From assembly GCF_000321225.1 (NCBI RefSeq), contig NW_004450276.1, forward strand, positions 3,568,338-3,632,337: 64,000 bases of DNA. The letters run 5' to 3'. Positions within the stretch are counted from its first letter, which is position 1. Each line of letters begins with the position of its first letter. Below, piece after piece: positions 23,896 through 35,699 of this stretch. The translations under genes and the position numbers were made by a program. Below the pieces are notes generated by a model. That model did not search any database. It was not told where the DNA came from and worked only from the letters and a program-made list of their open reading frames with translations. The DNA is from Odobenus rosmarus divergens (taxonomy: Eukaryota > Chordata > Mammalia > Carnivora > Odobenidae).

Positions 23896-26176
23896 GTTTA
23901 GTAGAATTCCCCTGGGAAGCCATTTGGCCCTGGGCTCTTGTTTGTTGGGAGATTTTTGATTACTGCTTCAATTTCCTTACTGGTTATGGGTCTGTTCAGG
24001 TTTTCTGTATCTTCCTGGTTCAGTTTTGATGATAGTTTATACATCTCTAGGAATGCATCCATTTCTTCCAGATTGTCTAATTTGCTGGCATATAGTTGCT
24101 CATAATATATTCTTATAATTGTTTCTTTGGTGTTAGTTGTGATCTCTCCTCTTTCATGCATGATTTTATTTATTTGGATCCTTTCTCTTTTCTTTTTTGA
24201 TAAGTCTGGCCAGGGGTTTATCAATCTTATTCTTTCAAAGAACCAGCTCCTAGTTTCATTGATCTGTTGTTTTGTTCTTTTGGTTTCTATTTCATTGATT
24301 TCTGCTCTGATCTTTATTATTTCTCTTCTCCTGCTGGGTTTAGGCTTTATTTGCTGTTCTTTCTCCAGCTCCTTTAGGTGTAGGGTTAGGTTGTGTATTT
24401 GAGACCTTTCTTGTTTCTTGAGGAAGGCTTGTATTGCTATATACTTTCCTCTTAGGAGTGCCTTTGCTGCATCCCAAAGATTTTGAACAGATGTGTTGTC
24501 ACTTTTATTTGTTTCCATGAATTTTTTTAATTCTTCTTTAATTTCCTGGTTGATCCATTCATTCTTTAGTAGGATACTCTTTAGCCTCATGTATTTGAGT
24601 TCTTTCTGACTTTCCTCTTGTGATTGAGTTCTAGTTTCAAAGCAATGTGGTCCAAAAATACACAGGGAATGATCCCAATCTTTTGGTACCAGTTGAGACC
24701 TGATTTGTGACCCAGGATGTGTTCTATTCTGAAGAGTGTTCCATGGGCACTAGAGAAGAATGTGTATTCTGTTGCTTTTGGATGGAATGTTCTGAATATA
24801 TCTGTGAAGTCCTTCTGGTCCAGTGTGTCATTTAAAGCCTTTATTTCCTTGCTGATCTTTTGTTTATATGGTCTGTCCATTTCAGTGAGGGGAGTATTAA
24901 AGTTCCTACACTTATTGTATTATTGTCGATTCGTTTGGAAGAACAAATATTGTGAAAATGTCTGTGCTGCCTAGAGCAATCTACACATTTATTCAATCTC
25001 TATCAAAATACCATCCACTTTTTTCAAAGAAATGGAACAAATAGTCCTAAAATTATGGAACCAGAAAAGACCCCGAATAGCCAGAGGAATGTTGAAAAAG
25101 AAAAGCAAAGCTAGTGGCATCATGATTCTTGATGTCAAGCTCTATTAGAAAGCTGTAATCATTAAGACAGTATGGTACTGGAACAAAAACAGACACATAG
25201 ATCAATGGAATGGAATTGAGTGCCCAGAAACGGACCCTCAACTTTATGGTCAACTAATCTTCGAAAAGCAGGAAAGCATGTCCAATGGAAAAAAGACAGT
25301 CTCTTCAACAAATGATGTTGGAAAATTTGGACAGCCACATGCAGAAGAATGAAACTAGACCATTTCCTTACACCACACACAAGAATAGATTCAAAATGGA
25401 TGAAAGACCTAAATGTGAGACAGGAATCCATCAAAATCCTTGATGGGAACACAGGCAGCAATCTCTTTGACCTCAGCCACAGCAACTTCTTCCTAGAAAC
25501 ATCGCCAAAGGCAAGGGAAGCAAGGGCAAAACTGAACTATTGGAACTTCATCAAGATTAAAAGCTTTTGCACAGCAAAAGAAATAATCCACAAAACCAAA
25601 AGACAGCTGACAGAATGGGAGAAGATATTTGCAAATGACATATCAGATAAAGGGCTAGTATCCAAAATCTATAAAGAACTTATCAAACTCAACACCCAAA
25701 GAACAAATAATCCAATCAAGAAATGGGCAGAAGACATGAACAGACATTTTTCCAAAGAAGACATCCAAATGGCCAACAGACATATGAAAAAGTGCTCAAC
25801 GTCACTCAGCGTCAGGGAAATCCAAATCAAAACCTCAATGAGATACCACCTCACACCAGTCAGAATGGCTAAAATTAATGAGTCAGGAAAAAACAGATGT
25901 TGGTGAGGATGCAGAGAAAGGGGAACCATCCTACACTGTTGGTGGGGATGCAAGCTGGTGCAACCACTCTGGAAAACAGTATGTAGGTTCCTCAAAAAGT
26001 TGAAAATAGAGCTACCCTACGACCCAGCAATTGCACTACTGGGTATTTACCCCTAAGATAAAAACGTAGTGATCCGAAGGGGCATCTGTACTCCCATGTT
26101 TATAGCAGCAATGTCCACAATAGCTAAACTATGGAAAGATCCAGGATGTCCATCAACAGATGAATGGGTAAAGAAG

Positions 26177-26184
26177 ATGTGTGT

Positions 26185-26218
<34 letters not shown>
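26177..26218 (+). repeat. (TG)n(CA)n microsatellite within L1
   Basis: Short TGTGTG, then TACACACAC... of about 18 CA units. It replaces the usual GTATATATACACAATGGAATA text near the end of ORF2. Confidence 0.9.
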
Positions 26219-26220
<2 letters not shown>

Positions 26221-26650
26221 GCACAATGGAATATTATACAGCCACCAAAAAAATGAAATCTTGCCATTTGCAGCAATGTGGATGGAACTAGAGGGTATTA
26301 TGCTAAGCGAAATAAGTCAGTCAGAGAAAGACAATTATCATATGATCTCACTGATAAGTGGGATTTGAGAAACAAGACAGAGGATCATAGGGGAAGGGAG
26401 GGAAAAATGAGACAAGAAGAAACCAGAGAGGGAGACAAACCATCAGAGACTCAATCTCAGGAAACAAACTGAGTGTTGCTGGAGTGGAGGGGGGGTGGGA
26501 AGGATGGGGTGGCTGGGTGATGGACATTGGGGAGGGTATGTGCTATGGTGAGCGCTGTGAATTGTGTAAGACTGATGAATCACAGACCTGTACCCCTGAA
26601 ACAAATAATACATTATATGTTAATAAAAAATAAAAAAGACTCAAAGATTG

Positions 26651-27481
26651 ATCTCTGAGATAGGAAAGAAACATTTCCTTGGCCCTGTGGCCCTCAATAC
26701 CAAAAAGAAAGGCTGGCACCTAATTAGACTCTTTGGATATTAGAGACAATATTCACCTCATCTGGGGACTTTGTGCAAGTTGACCAGAAAATATTGCCTG
26801 TGTGGCTGGGGTCTTGAGCAGTGTATACTGCTGGAGGCATTACAGCAGGCCATCTCAGCAGCATTCCTCTTGCAGCTTAAATTCCCCAAGGTACCATTTG
26901 AACTACATGGGTCTGTCATTGATGACTACACTGACTGGAGCCTCTGACAGAGGGAGGCAACTTCTGTGTGTCGGTTCTCTGTAGGTACTGGCTTCCTTGC
27001 TTACCTAGTAGGTCTACCACTGCATTCACTTGAGAGATGGGTACTAATCTACTGTTGGGAACTCCTGGAGACCAAGTGCCTTTCACAGGATTCTCAGGTG
27101 AAACATTGTGTCCAGATAGTCTTATGTTGGGTTGGGAGCCACTCAGGTGCTGGCCACAGAGTTGGAAAGGTTCAACAGTCTTCTCTTATTAGATGGAGAT
27201 GGTATCTTCAAGAGAGAAGCCATCTGGTTCTGCAGTCATGTCTTCCTTATGAAGAGTGGTCACAGGTACATCTTTAGAGTCTTTCCCCTCCCCCTTGACC
27301 AATAACAGAAGGCTTTGACGACCATGAGTGCCTGCTTCCAGGAATTTCTTGAGGATGCTTGGACTTGGTTTATTGATGGCTTGGGCACACTGAAAGCTGC
27401 TGGTGTCCACTGGGTGGCAGCAGTCATCCAGCCCCAGTAAGTACTCTGAAAGACTATTACTCTGGCCTTGGACCAGTAGTC
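26651..27481 (+). pseudogene. Decayed endogenous retrovirus pol fragment (RT end to RNase H)
   Basis: Translation in shifting frames resembles the reverse-transcriptase connection and RNase H start of ERV-L-like or related pol genes. The clearest part is at 27342-27440, where an acidic ...DAWTWFIDG motif is followed by a WVAAVIQP-like segment, as at the start of retroviral RNase H. Stops and frameshifts break it throughout. It is cut at the right by the L1 at 27493. Class assignment is tentative and no function is expected. Confidence 0.5.
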
Positions 27482-27492
27482 TGCAAACCAGT

Positions 27493-28786
27493 CTTTTTTT
27501 TTTTTTCTTTCTTTCTTTTCTTTTTTTTTTCTTTCTTTTCTTTTTTTTTAAATTTTATTATGTTAGTCACCATACAATTCATCATTAGTTTTTGATGTGG
27601 TGATCCACGATCCATTGTTTTCGTATAACACCCAGTGCTCAATGCAATACGTGTCCTCCTTAATACCCATCACCGGGCTAACCAATCCTCCCTCCTCCCC
27701 CATAACCCTGTTTGTTTCTCAGAGTCCATAGTCTCTCATGGTTCATCTTTCCCTCCGATTCCCCCCCCTTCATTTTTCCCTTCCTTCTCCTAATGTCCTC
27801 CATGCTATCCCTTATGTTCCACAAATAAGTGAAACCATATGATAATTGACTTTCTCTGCTTGATTTATTTCACTTAGCATGATCTCCTCCAGGCCCATCC
27901 ATGTTGATGTAAAAGTTGGGTATTCATCCTTTCTGATGGCTGAGTAATATTCCATTGTATATATGGACCACATCTTCTTTATCCATTCATCTGTTGAAGG
28001 ACATCTCGGCTCTTTCCACAGTTTGGCTATTGCGGACATTGCTGCTATGAACATTGGGGTGCATATGGCCCTTCCTTTCCCTACATCTGTGTCTTTGGGG
28101 TAAATACCCAGGAGTGCAATTGCTGGGTCATAGGGTAGCTCTATTTTTAAATTTTTGAGGATCCTCCACACTGTTTTTGAAAGTGGCTGTACCAACTTGC
28201 ATTCCCACCAACAGTGTAAGAGGGTTCCCCTTTCTCCACAACCTCTCCAACATTTGTTGTTTCTTTCCCTGTCCATTTTTGCCATTCTGACTGGTGTAAG
28301 GTGGTATCTCAATGTGGTTTTGATTTGAGTTTCCCTGATGGCTAATGATGATGAACATTTTTTCATGTGTCTGTTAGCCATTTGTATGTCTTCTTCAGAG
28401 AAGTGTCTTTTCATGTCTTCTGCCCATTTTTTGACTTATTTGTTTTTTTTGGGTGTTGAGTTTGACAAGTTCTTTATAGATCTTGGATACCAGCCCTTTA
28501 TCTGTAGTGTCATTTGCAAATATCTTCTCCCATTCTGGGGGTTGCCTCTTTGTTTTGTTGACTATTTCCTTTGCTGTGCAGAAGCTTTTTATCTTGATGA
28601 AGTCCCAAAAGTTCATTTTTGCTTTTGTTTCACTAGCTTTTGGAGGTGTATCTTGAAAGAAGTTGCTGTGGCCGATGTCAAAGAGGTTACTGCCTATGTT
28701 CTCCTCTAGAATTTTGATGGATTCCTGTCTCACATTTAGGTCTTTCATCCATTTTGAGTTTATCTTTGTGTATGGTGTTAGAGAAT
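27493..28786 (-). mobile_element. Antisense LINE-1, 5'-truncated, ORF2 C-terminus largely open
   Basis: T/C-rich start, antisense B module placed directly after ORF2 (no A module), then ORF2. The reverse-strand frame at 27812-28414 (200 codons) is uninterrupted and includes the CCHC-type motif [18 protein letters not shown]. Target duplication TGCAAACCAGT is exact at 27482-27492 and 28787-28797. Confidence 0.94.
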
Positions 28787-28797
28787 TGCAAACCAGT

Positions 28798-29839
28798 TTT
28801 CATTGCGTATGTTTCACATATGAATGTCTTATTTTACTAGGAAGATTTTAAGCTCACAGAAGGCAGCAATCAGATCTTGCATATCACATGTCTCCATGCC
28901 AGGTCATATAAGAATTATCCCCTAGTTCAAGATACATGTCTTAAAAGAATGTATCATTTATTATAACCGAATTTAAATTAAATCTTCATTTTTAAGAAGG
29001 TATTTTTATTTTATATCTTGCTTTAGTGCATTTTGAAGCATATAGTCCAGTTTATTTGAACAACTAACATCCTGGTTAGTTGTTTTAAAAAAATAGTCAT
29101 AAGGCTACTCAACAGTTCACCTTATTGTGATTAGAATACTTAGATGACTCATTCATTGACTATCTACACATTCTTGCTATGTCCTGGTGCAGAGCCCCAT
29201 GGTCTGTTTGTCCCAATCAGATGCACTGAGAGAGTGGATTGGTGTTGGCTCCTGAGAGGTGTGTCTCTTTGATTCAAAGAATTCTATTAGGTTGAATGAT
29301 CCCTATCCATAGCTACTGCCTCCAGTAATTATTCTCATACTTGGTTCTTCATGATACTTAATTTTATTGAGTCTTATGAGACCTAATGTAACCAACAATT
29401 ACTATTGGCATAGAATCACAAGAATAGCTTCGCATGCTTATATGTCTAGTTTCAACCCTCTGAATCAGGGCTTTCTTGGAAATTAAGCTGGACCAGGGGA
29501 GGCTGTCCCTAGTTAATTTTCCATTATACTTTAGAAAGTGGATATACTGGCTAGCAGGTGATATTGCGTTTTAGGTTTCTGCATTAACTTCACCACCAGA
29601 GTCTAAACCACAAGTAGCAATGCTGCACAGTGGAACAAATATTGGACTTGATCTTTTTAATGAATTTTAGCTCTTTGTCTCCTCAGAGTTAAAAATATAG
29701 CCTTAAGTAAGTGACTTCAATCTGCCAGTTTTCTAATGTGTCAAATCTCAAATGAAAGAAACTAATTGAGACCTAAGTAGTCTTCCTGCCTCTAGTCATT
29801 CCCAATTTCATTTTTCAGTTTAAATTTTCTAGATTAAAT
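28798..29839. other. Mostly unassigned; possible L2 3' tip near 28845-28885
   Basis: 'attttaagctcacagaaggcagcaatcagatcttgc' resembles the L2 end 'tgtaagctccttgagggcagggatc'. The rest shows nothing I recognise apart from the hairpin at 29059-29084. Confidence 0.35.
29059..29084. repeat. Perfect 10-bp inverted repeat
   Basis: AACAACTAAC (29059-29068), loop ATCCTG, then GTTAGTTGTT (29075-29084). Confidence 0.85.
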
Positions 29840-29945
29840 TTTCTAGAACAATATTCTGACATCACCCCCCTGCTTAATATTTCCGATTTCTGAATTTTTC
29901 CGATGCTGAAAGATAAAATTTAAACTTCTCAGATGGGTATGCCAC
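29840..29945 (+). repeat. Probable L2 relic
   Basis: 'cacccccctgcttaatatttccg' and 'gctgaaagataaaatttaaacttctcag' match L2 'cccctgcttaaaaccctcc...ataaaatccaaactcctta'. Confidence 0.45.
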
Positions 29946-29954
29946 TTTGTTTCA

Positions 29955-30085
29955 ATTCAACATACATTTATTGAGTGGATACTATATATAAAATTATAAC
30001 TGAGGCTCTAATGATGCAAAGATGAAAGCCATAGTCGTCTTCTTTTTTTTGTAAGAAGCTTACAGTTTAATAGGAGAGACATCCT
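29955..30085 (-). repeat. Probable L2 3' end, antisense
   Basis: 'caattcaacatacatttattgagtggatactat' and 'gaagcttacagtttaataggagag' match the antisense L2 3' end. Confidence 0.5.
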
Positions 30086-30199
30086 TGTAAATGAACAGTT
30101 ATTTTTTTAAATCATACTATGTGCCATAGTAGTGTGATAAACATAAGTGTTATGAAGATCCCCTCAAAAGAAATAAATAATAATTAAAATAGTAATACC

Positions 30200-30418
30200 A
30201 GTAGCCATTATATTAGTAATAGTAATAATGAGAGCCATTATTTGTTGATAGATGTATGGTGTACCAGGACACTGTTTGGAAGTTAAGATGCATTTTTTTG
30301 TGGAAGATTATCTTCCTTTTACAAATGATATAATTTAATGAAAGCATGACTTACCAAATCGCGTAAAGAGAAGTGGAATTCACACTCAGATCTGCCTAGT
30401 TACAACATGCATGCCCCA
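30200..30418 (+). repeat. MIR relic
   Basis: 'gagccattatttgttgatagatgtatggtgtaccaggacactg', 'cttttacaaatgatataatttaatg' and 'ggaattcacactcagatctg' follow the MIR consensus in order. Confidence 0.6.
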
Positions 30419-30419
30419 C

Positions 30420-31010
30420 TGTATTAGTTTTATGCGGTTGCCATGATGAAATACCAAAAAATTTAGTGACTTTAAAGAACACAAATTTATTATCTCACAG
30501 CTCCGTAGGTCAGAAGTGGGACTCGGGTCTCATTGAGCGAAAATCACACCATCTAAAGGATACATTCATTCCTTTCTAGAGGCTCTAGGAAAGACTCTTA
30601 TTTCTTTGCTCATTCAGGCTGTTGGCAGAATTCAGTTCCTCATGGTTGTAGGGCTCAGCTCCCCATTTCCTTGCTAGGGGTTGTATCCAGCTTTCTGAGG
30701 CCAGTCTTCCTTGGCTAGTGGCTCTCTTATTCCATTTTCAAAGCAAGTAATGCTGGATCAACTCCTTCTCATAATTTGAATCTTTTCTGCCCCTCTTTCA
30801 GTTTTCATACTTTGTTCTAGCCTTGCTCTTGGAGTTTTTAGGATTTATGAGATTAGATTAGGTTTACTAGGAGAATTCAGGGTAATATTCCCATTTCAAG
30901 GTCCTTATCTTTAATCAAACTGCCAAAATCACATCTCTACCCCCCACCCCCATCATGTGAAGTAGTATATTTGCAGAGATTTGAGCAGGGACATTATTCA
31001 GACTACCTTT
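30420..31010 (-). mobile_element. MaLR LTR (MLT1), antisense
   Basis: It starts TGTATTAGTTTTATGCGGTTG and carries 'aacacaaatttattatctcacagctccgtaggtcagaag' and 'ggaaagactcttatttctttgctc'. It ends near 'cattattcagactacc'. The layout is that of an antisense MLT1 LTR of about 590 bp. Confidence 0.82.
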
Positions 31011-31011
31011 C

Positions 31012-31935
31012 TCAGTTTTTTTTTTCCCCCTAAAGAATAAGGTATCTGGTAAAGTTCTCTTAGTTGGATCTAATGGAGTAGTAGCCTTTTAATAGATAGA
31101 GATACCCCAAACTAAGAACATGGTCAAGGACTCAGGTACATAGAAGTCCGTATGTGTTGAGAGGAATAGACGATATCTGGTGTGAATGAAGGATGAACTG
31201 GGTCTGGCTTGTGAATGGCTCATAGTAATGCACTCAGGAATTAAGAGTAAATCCCAGTAGAAATAGGGATGAGGGAATGCTTTTACCATGAAGCAGACAG
31301 CTGAAAATCCCTCATGATTATATCTCCACTAATTCCGTGCATGAATTTTGGAGTGAGAGGGCATAGATTGAGTTCCGTCTCCAGTAGTGACTGGTTTATT
31401 CTCTCCATGATTGCTCTTACAATTTGATGCAGAACAAATACGATCATACATGTGTATGTACATGCAGGTCCATGTAAGTTTATTTCTGCACATGCCCACA
31501 CATATGAGTGTTTGCTAATTATCAAGTGCTATAAAAATATTCATTTTCATCTCAAGTAAGATTGATTTGATTCTTATCCACAAGCATGCTGTGACTCATG
31601 CCTGTTTTTATTAATCATGTCTCTTTTCAAATGTTGGAAAGGCATTTTCTATTCCTTCTATTTCTTCCATGAATTCTACTCTTCTTTTTAAGACAGCTTA
31701 ATATCCGGTTCCTTAGTATCCAGTTGCCATGACCCCAGTCACCCCATGTCCGCTGGTGTCAGAGATCTTTCATGGCATTCACAATGTCATTCAGTTCTCT
31801 CATCATACACTGAACTGTGTGATTAGTGAATCTTTACTATAACTGCATACATGGGTGTTATTTTTAAACTCCATTAGGACAGAGATGTAACCATTTGCTT
31901 CTTGTTATTTCTTAGTTTTTCTCTTTGGCCCAGGA
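31012..31935. other. Unassigned intronic sequence
   Basis: No repeat family or exon-like feature recognised. Open frames here (66 and 80 codons reverse) have no motif. Confidence 0.45.
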
Positions 31936-31939
31936 TTTT

Positions 31940-32155
31940 AGACAATGGACTATAATGACAAAGAACACAATTTCAGTGTTAGTTTCTTTTGGGTCTAAAT
32001 CCTAGCTCTGCTACATACCAATAATATAAATGTTCACAAATTAATGAATTTTGGTGCAAAATCAAGATAATATTTATTTTTCAATGTTGTGAGAATTAGA
32101 AGTAACGTATCTGGTATTGGTTGGCATTCAACTAATTTTAGCTATGGTAATGAAA
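31940..32155 (+). repeat. MIR relic
   Basis: 'ttgggtctaaatcctagctctgctacatacc' is a clear MIR 5' core. 'gtgagaattagaagtaacgtatctgg' and 'tggcattcaactaattttagctatgg' continue to its end. Confidence 0.7.
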
Positions 32156-32377
32156 ATGATGACTACTAATGAATGTTTTCATTTTTTTAACCAAAGCGTA
32201 TGTTCACCTAAATTTGTTTTGATATAGTTGTTTAAGTTGTGATCTGGTTTTTTCCCCCAAATATCTTATAATTTTTTATTTATATTTCAAAACAGCCTTG
32301 TAAGTGATGTCAGTTGTAATTACTGTTATAGTAATGGAAACAGTTTTATACAGAAAGGTTAAAAGAACTGATTAAGA

Positions 32378-32591
32378 GGTTTTTTTAAAAGACTTATTTA
32401 TTTATTTGACAGAGAGAGAGATAGTGAGAGAGAGAACACAAGCAGGGGGAGCGGCAGGCAGGCAGAGGGAGAGGGAGAAGCAGGCTCCCCCCTCCAGCAG
32501 GGAGCCCGATGTGGGGCTCGATCCCAGGATGCTGGAATCATGACCTGAGCCGAAGGCAGCTGCTTAACTGACTGAGCCACCCAGGCGCCCC
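32378..32591 (-). mobile_element. Can-SINE
   Basis: Antisense copy ending CTGAGCCACCCAGGCGCCC. The 17-bp target duplication AAAAGAACTGATTAAGA is exact at 32361-32377 and 32592-32608, suggesting a fairly recent insertion. Confidence 0.96.
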
Positions 32592-32608
32592 AAAAGAACT
32601 GATTAAGA

Positions 32609-33006
32609 CCAGACTTTGAATCACTGAAGTTCTGTGAATTGACCTCAATGTGGCGATTTTTGGTGCTATGATTAGTTAACTATTTTGCTTCCTGTGATTA
32701 GCCTTCTCTCATCAAAGGTGAAATTTGTGGTGCTAAAACTATCTGGCATTTGCACATCTTCATCAAAATTATCTGGCCTCTTGATTATGCAACAGAAAAT
32801 CTAAAAAAAAAAAAAAAACCTAAAACAATAGAGAGCTTTTTTTTTTACATTGGTTGTTATTTACAAAAGTGTTATATTTTTTAAAAACTTCAAAGGACGT
32901 TACCTTTGATTACCTTAATTGCTTCAATTCCTTCACCCTTCAATTCATTTCTCAACCTATTCTTTGTAATTTATGACTATTCCCCTTTCTCTTTATAAAT
33001 ACATTA
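32609..33006. other. AT-rich intronic sequence
   Basis: An A-run lies near 32802-32818. Nothing else was recognised. Confidence 0.5.
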
Positions 33007-33095
33007 GATGGTTGGATGGATGGATGGATGGAATGATGGATGGCTGGCTGGCTGGCTGGCTGGTTGGGTGGCTGGCTGGCTAGCTAGCTAGCTAT
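33007..33095. repeat. Compound tetranucleotide microsatellite
   Basis: GGAT units pass into GGCT units, an interruption (GGTTGGGT), more GGCT units and then GCTA units. Each step differs from the last by one base. Confidence 0.93.
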
Positions 33096-33644
33096 GATTA
33101 CTCTTCAGCAAATTTCAGGGAAAATTCAGCATTATCATTCTCCAGAGATAACAGTTGAATATGGCAGTAGAGTCAATATTTTCTAAGGTGTGATTAGCTG
33201 TGATAATACATCTTGGCTGATTTATAGACTTCGAAGCCATTTACATTTCCTGCCAACTCGATTTTCTCATCTATACAAAAGGATCCTGGTCTCTACATCT
33301 CCCTGGGGAATGAGATGAGAATAATATAAAATAATATATCTTAATATTCTGTAAAAATAAGGTATTTATATTATTTTCCAGCATTATTCTAATTTCTCTT
33401 TTTTACAAATAATAATAGAATAGAGCTTTATTTTGCCTCCAACTTCTCCGCACCCCCCCCAACTCCCACTTCAGTAAAAGTTTACATCATTCACCCAGTT
33501 TTTTTATGCCAAACTTCAAAGCAATTCTTGACTTCTCCCACTCTGATTATCCACCTTCAGTCTGTCAGAAATTTCTATGGCTTCTATCTTAAAAACATTT
33601 TCAAATTTCATTCCCTTTTTACTATCCACCTGCAGTCACTCTAA
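33096..33644. other. Unassigned intronic sequence
   Basis: Nothing recognised. Confidence 0.45.
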
Positions 33645-33725
33645 CGATAATAATGATAGCTCATATTTGTTAAGTACTCACTATGTTCCAGGCACTGCCT
33701 ATATAATACTCTTAATACTGCTAAT
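33645..33725 (+). repeat. MIR-like relic
   Basis: 'gatagctcatatttgttaagtactcactatgttccaggcactgcc' matches MIR 'acatttattgagcacttactatgtgccaggcactg'. Confidence 0.6.
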
Positions 33726-33734
33726 GTGAACCTA

Positions 33735-34085
33735 CTCCATTGCCTAACTGGGTTACTGTAATCAGCTCCTAACTGGTCTCCTTTTATGCTTTCATGCTAC
33801 TCTCTATTGTCTGCTTTCCATTTACTAGCCAAAGATGATTCTAGGCAAAAACTGCCAGTAGCTCCCTATCTCAGAGTAAAGCCAAAGTCTTCACAATGGC
33901 CATGGAGACGGCCTACTGGTCCCCCCGTCTCTCCTCCCCTAACTTAGAACCATGCTCTTTAGGATCTAGCCACATGGGCTTCATGATGACCCTCCATAAC
34001 TCCAAGATCTTTCCCACCAGAAGGCCTTGAACTTGTGATTCCCTTGGCCTACCTCACATGGTGTTATGCTTCACTTTATTTAGGT
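33735..34085 (+). repeat. L2 relic
   Basis: 'gggttactgtaatcagctcctaactggtctcc', 'ccagtagctccctatctcagagtaaagccaaagtcttcacaatggcc' and 'gaaggccttgaacttgtgattcccttggcc' follow the L2 3' region in order. Confidence 0.7.
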
Positions 34086-34194
34086 TCTTTACTCCAATGT
34101 TAGGAAACTTTAAGTCAGATACATACTAGATGTAATAACTTTGGAAATTGCACTCTTTCTTATTATTAATTGCTACGTTTGAAAATAGAGATAA

Positions 34195-34658
34195 TTAAAA
34201 TTGTAGAAACAGCCCAAGTTTTCATCAACTGAGAAATAGATAAAGAAGTGGTATATATGTACAATGGAACATTACTCAGCTGTCAGAAATAATGAAATCT
34301 TACATTTGCAATGACATGCGTGAAGCTGGAGAGTTTTTTGCTAAGTAAAATACATCAGAGAAAGACAAATACAATATGATATCACTCATATGTGGAATTT
34401 AAGAAACAAGCAAGGGGGGGAAAAGAGAGAGAGACACACAAACCAAGGAACAGACTCTTCACTGTAGAGGACAAACTGCTGCTTACCGGAGGTGTGGAGG
34501 GGGCGATGCACTAAATGGGTGATGGGCATTAAGGAGGGCACTTGTCCTGGTGAGCCCTATGTTAAATGCAACTGATGAATCACTGAATTCTACTCCTGAA
34601 ACTAATATTACACTGTATGTTAACTAAGTGGAATTTAAATAAAAACTTAAAAAAGAAA
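34195..34658 (+). mobile_element. 5'-truncated LINE-1 3' end, older subfamily
   Basis: It begins at the ORF2 end ('cccaagttttcatcaactgagaaatagataaagaag'), has a 3' UTR of the 'gatgggcattaaggagggcac' type and an A-rich end. Flanks GAAAATAGAGATAA (34181-34194) and GAAAATAGAGGTAA (34659-34672) are the target duplication with one mismatch. Confidence 0.92.
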
Positions 34659-34664
34659 GAAAAT

Positions 34665-34770
34665 AGAGGTAACTAACATTTCTTATAATGTTGTTATGAG
34701 GACTAGAGATAATATTTATCAAGTACCCAGCACAGAGCACAGCATGTAGGAGGTGATGAGTAACTAGTAG
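34665..34770 (+). repeat. MIR relic interrupted by the L1 on its left
   Basis: 'ataatgttgttatgaggactagagataatatttatcaagtacccagcacagagcac' is MIR 3' sequence. Confidence 0.5.
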
Positions 34771-34834
34771 TTACCATCATGACTAATTTTATCATCCATT
34801 TGTACATTGCTCTGCAGTCATTTTTAACTACACC

Positions 34835-34990
34835 TTTTATACATACGCAAATTCGTATATGTAATAGTCTCACACATGCATGCACGAATATACACATTTA
34901 TATGTAACGTGAATTATGCAACACACACATGTAATATGTGTGTATACAGACATGCACGCATGCTAGTATATGCACACATACACACAGATA
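34835..34990. repeat. Alternating purine-pyrimidine (CA/TG/TA) low-complexity tract
   Basis: Interspersed ACACAC, ATGTGTGTAT, GCATGC and ACACATACACACAG blocks. Confidence 0.75.
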
Positions 34991-35699
34991 CCAGAGAACA
35001 ATTTTACCCTAGTTTGATGATACATGTTTTAAGGAAAGAGAGCCCATATGCTAATTCTGTTTCAAAAGACTTTTCTACTCCATTCATTATGAATGATGTA
35101 TACAAAGTAAAAAATATGTATATTGAAACAAATTCAAACCTAATTTATCCCAGTTAATTTGAAGCATAACTGGAGTGGTGTTTAGGCATACAAATACTTT
35201 GGGTTTGTTTTGCTTCCTATTAATAGAATTTAGCTTAGATGACTTGTTTTCTTTTATTTTCTCCTTTGAATTAGATAATTGTCTTAGTTTCATTACATAG
35301 AATTTGTTTTCACCAGGTTGGCAAGGTTTACAAATGGAAATTGCTTTGTTATAGATCAAATTATGCAAAGGTAGCATTAAATTGGAATTGTGACTGTAGA
35401 ATTCTGTCTGTAGACATAATAGGGAAATCTTGGCTGAAAGTGTCAGAAATGAACAAATTGAATAGCTGCTGTTACTATCAAAAAAGAAGAAAGAAACTCA
35501 GGAATGTTTGTCATTTTCATCACAGTAAATAGGTCAGAGGTGATTGAATCTCTTTCTCTTATATCCTCAGTCTTGGCGTCTCATAGTTCAGCAATTCAAA
35601 CATAGCTCTATCCTGTCATTTTTGTCTAAAAACCAAAATGCCAACTCATCTTCCAGTAAGTCATATCCTGGAAGGCTCTCACTTGCTCATGGCTATGTG
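34991..35699. other. Unassigned intronic sequence
   Basis: Short open frames on both strands lack motifs. Nothing recognised. Confidence 0.45.

Larger units (their letters stand above)
23589..26639 (+). mobile_element. 3 kb LINE-1 with 5' inversion
   Basis: 23589-24930 is antisense ORF2; its reverse-strand open frames (23898-24590 and 24587-24880) read the endonuclease C-terminus (FRTFHPKATEYTFFSSAHG) and the start of the reverse transcriptase (NKSPGPNGFPGEFY). 24935-26639 is sense ORF2 C-terminus, 3' A module and poly(A). Target duplication CTCAAAGATTG at 23578-23588 and 26640-26650 is exact, so this is one twin-primed insertion. The central RT region is missing. It carries a SINE and a CA repeat. 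Confidence 0.93.

Noticed and set aside
23589..26639. Active or coding-competent L1
   Set aside because: It is 5'-inverted, lacks the central reverse transcriptase and carries a SINE.
33007..33095. CRISPR-like array
   Set aside because: Pure tetranucleotide repeat without spacers, in a mammalian genome.
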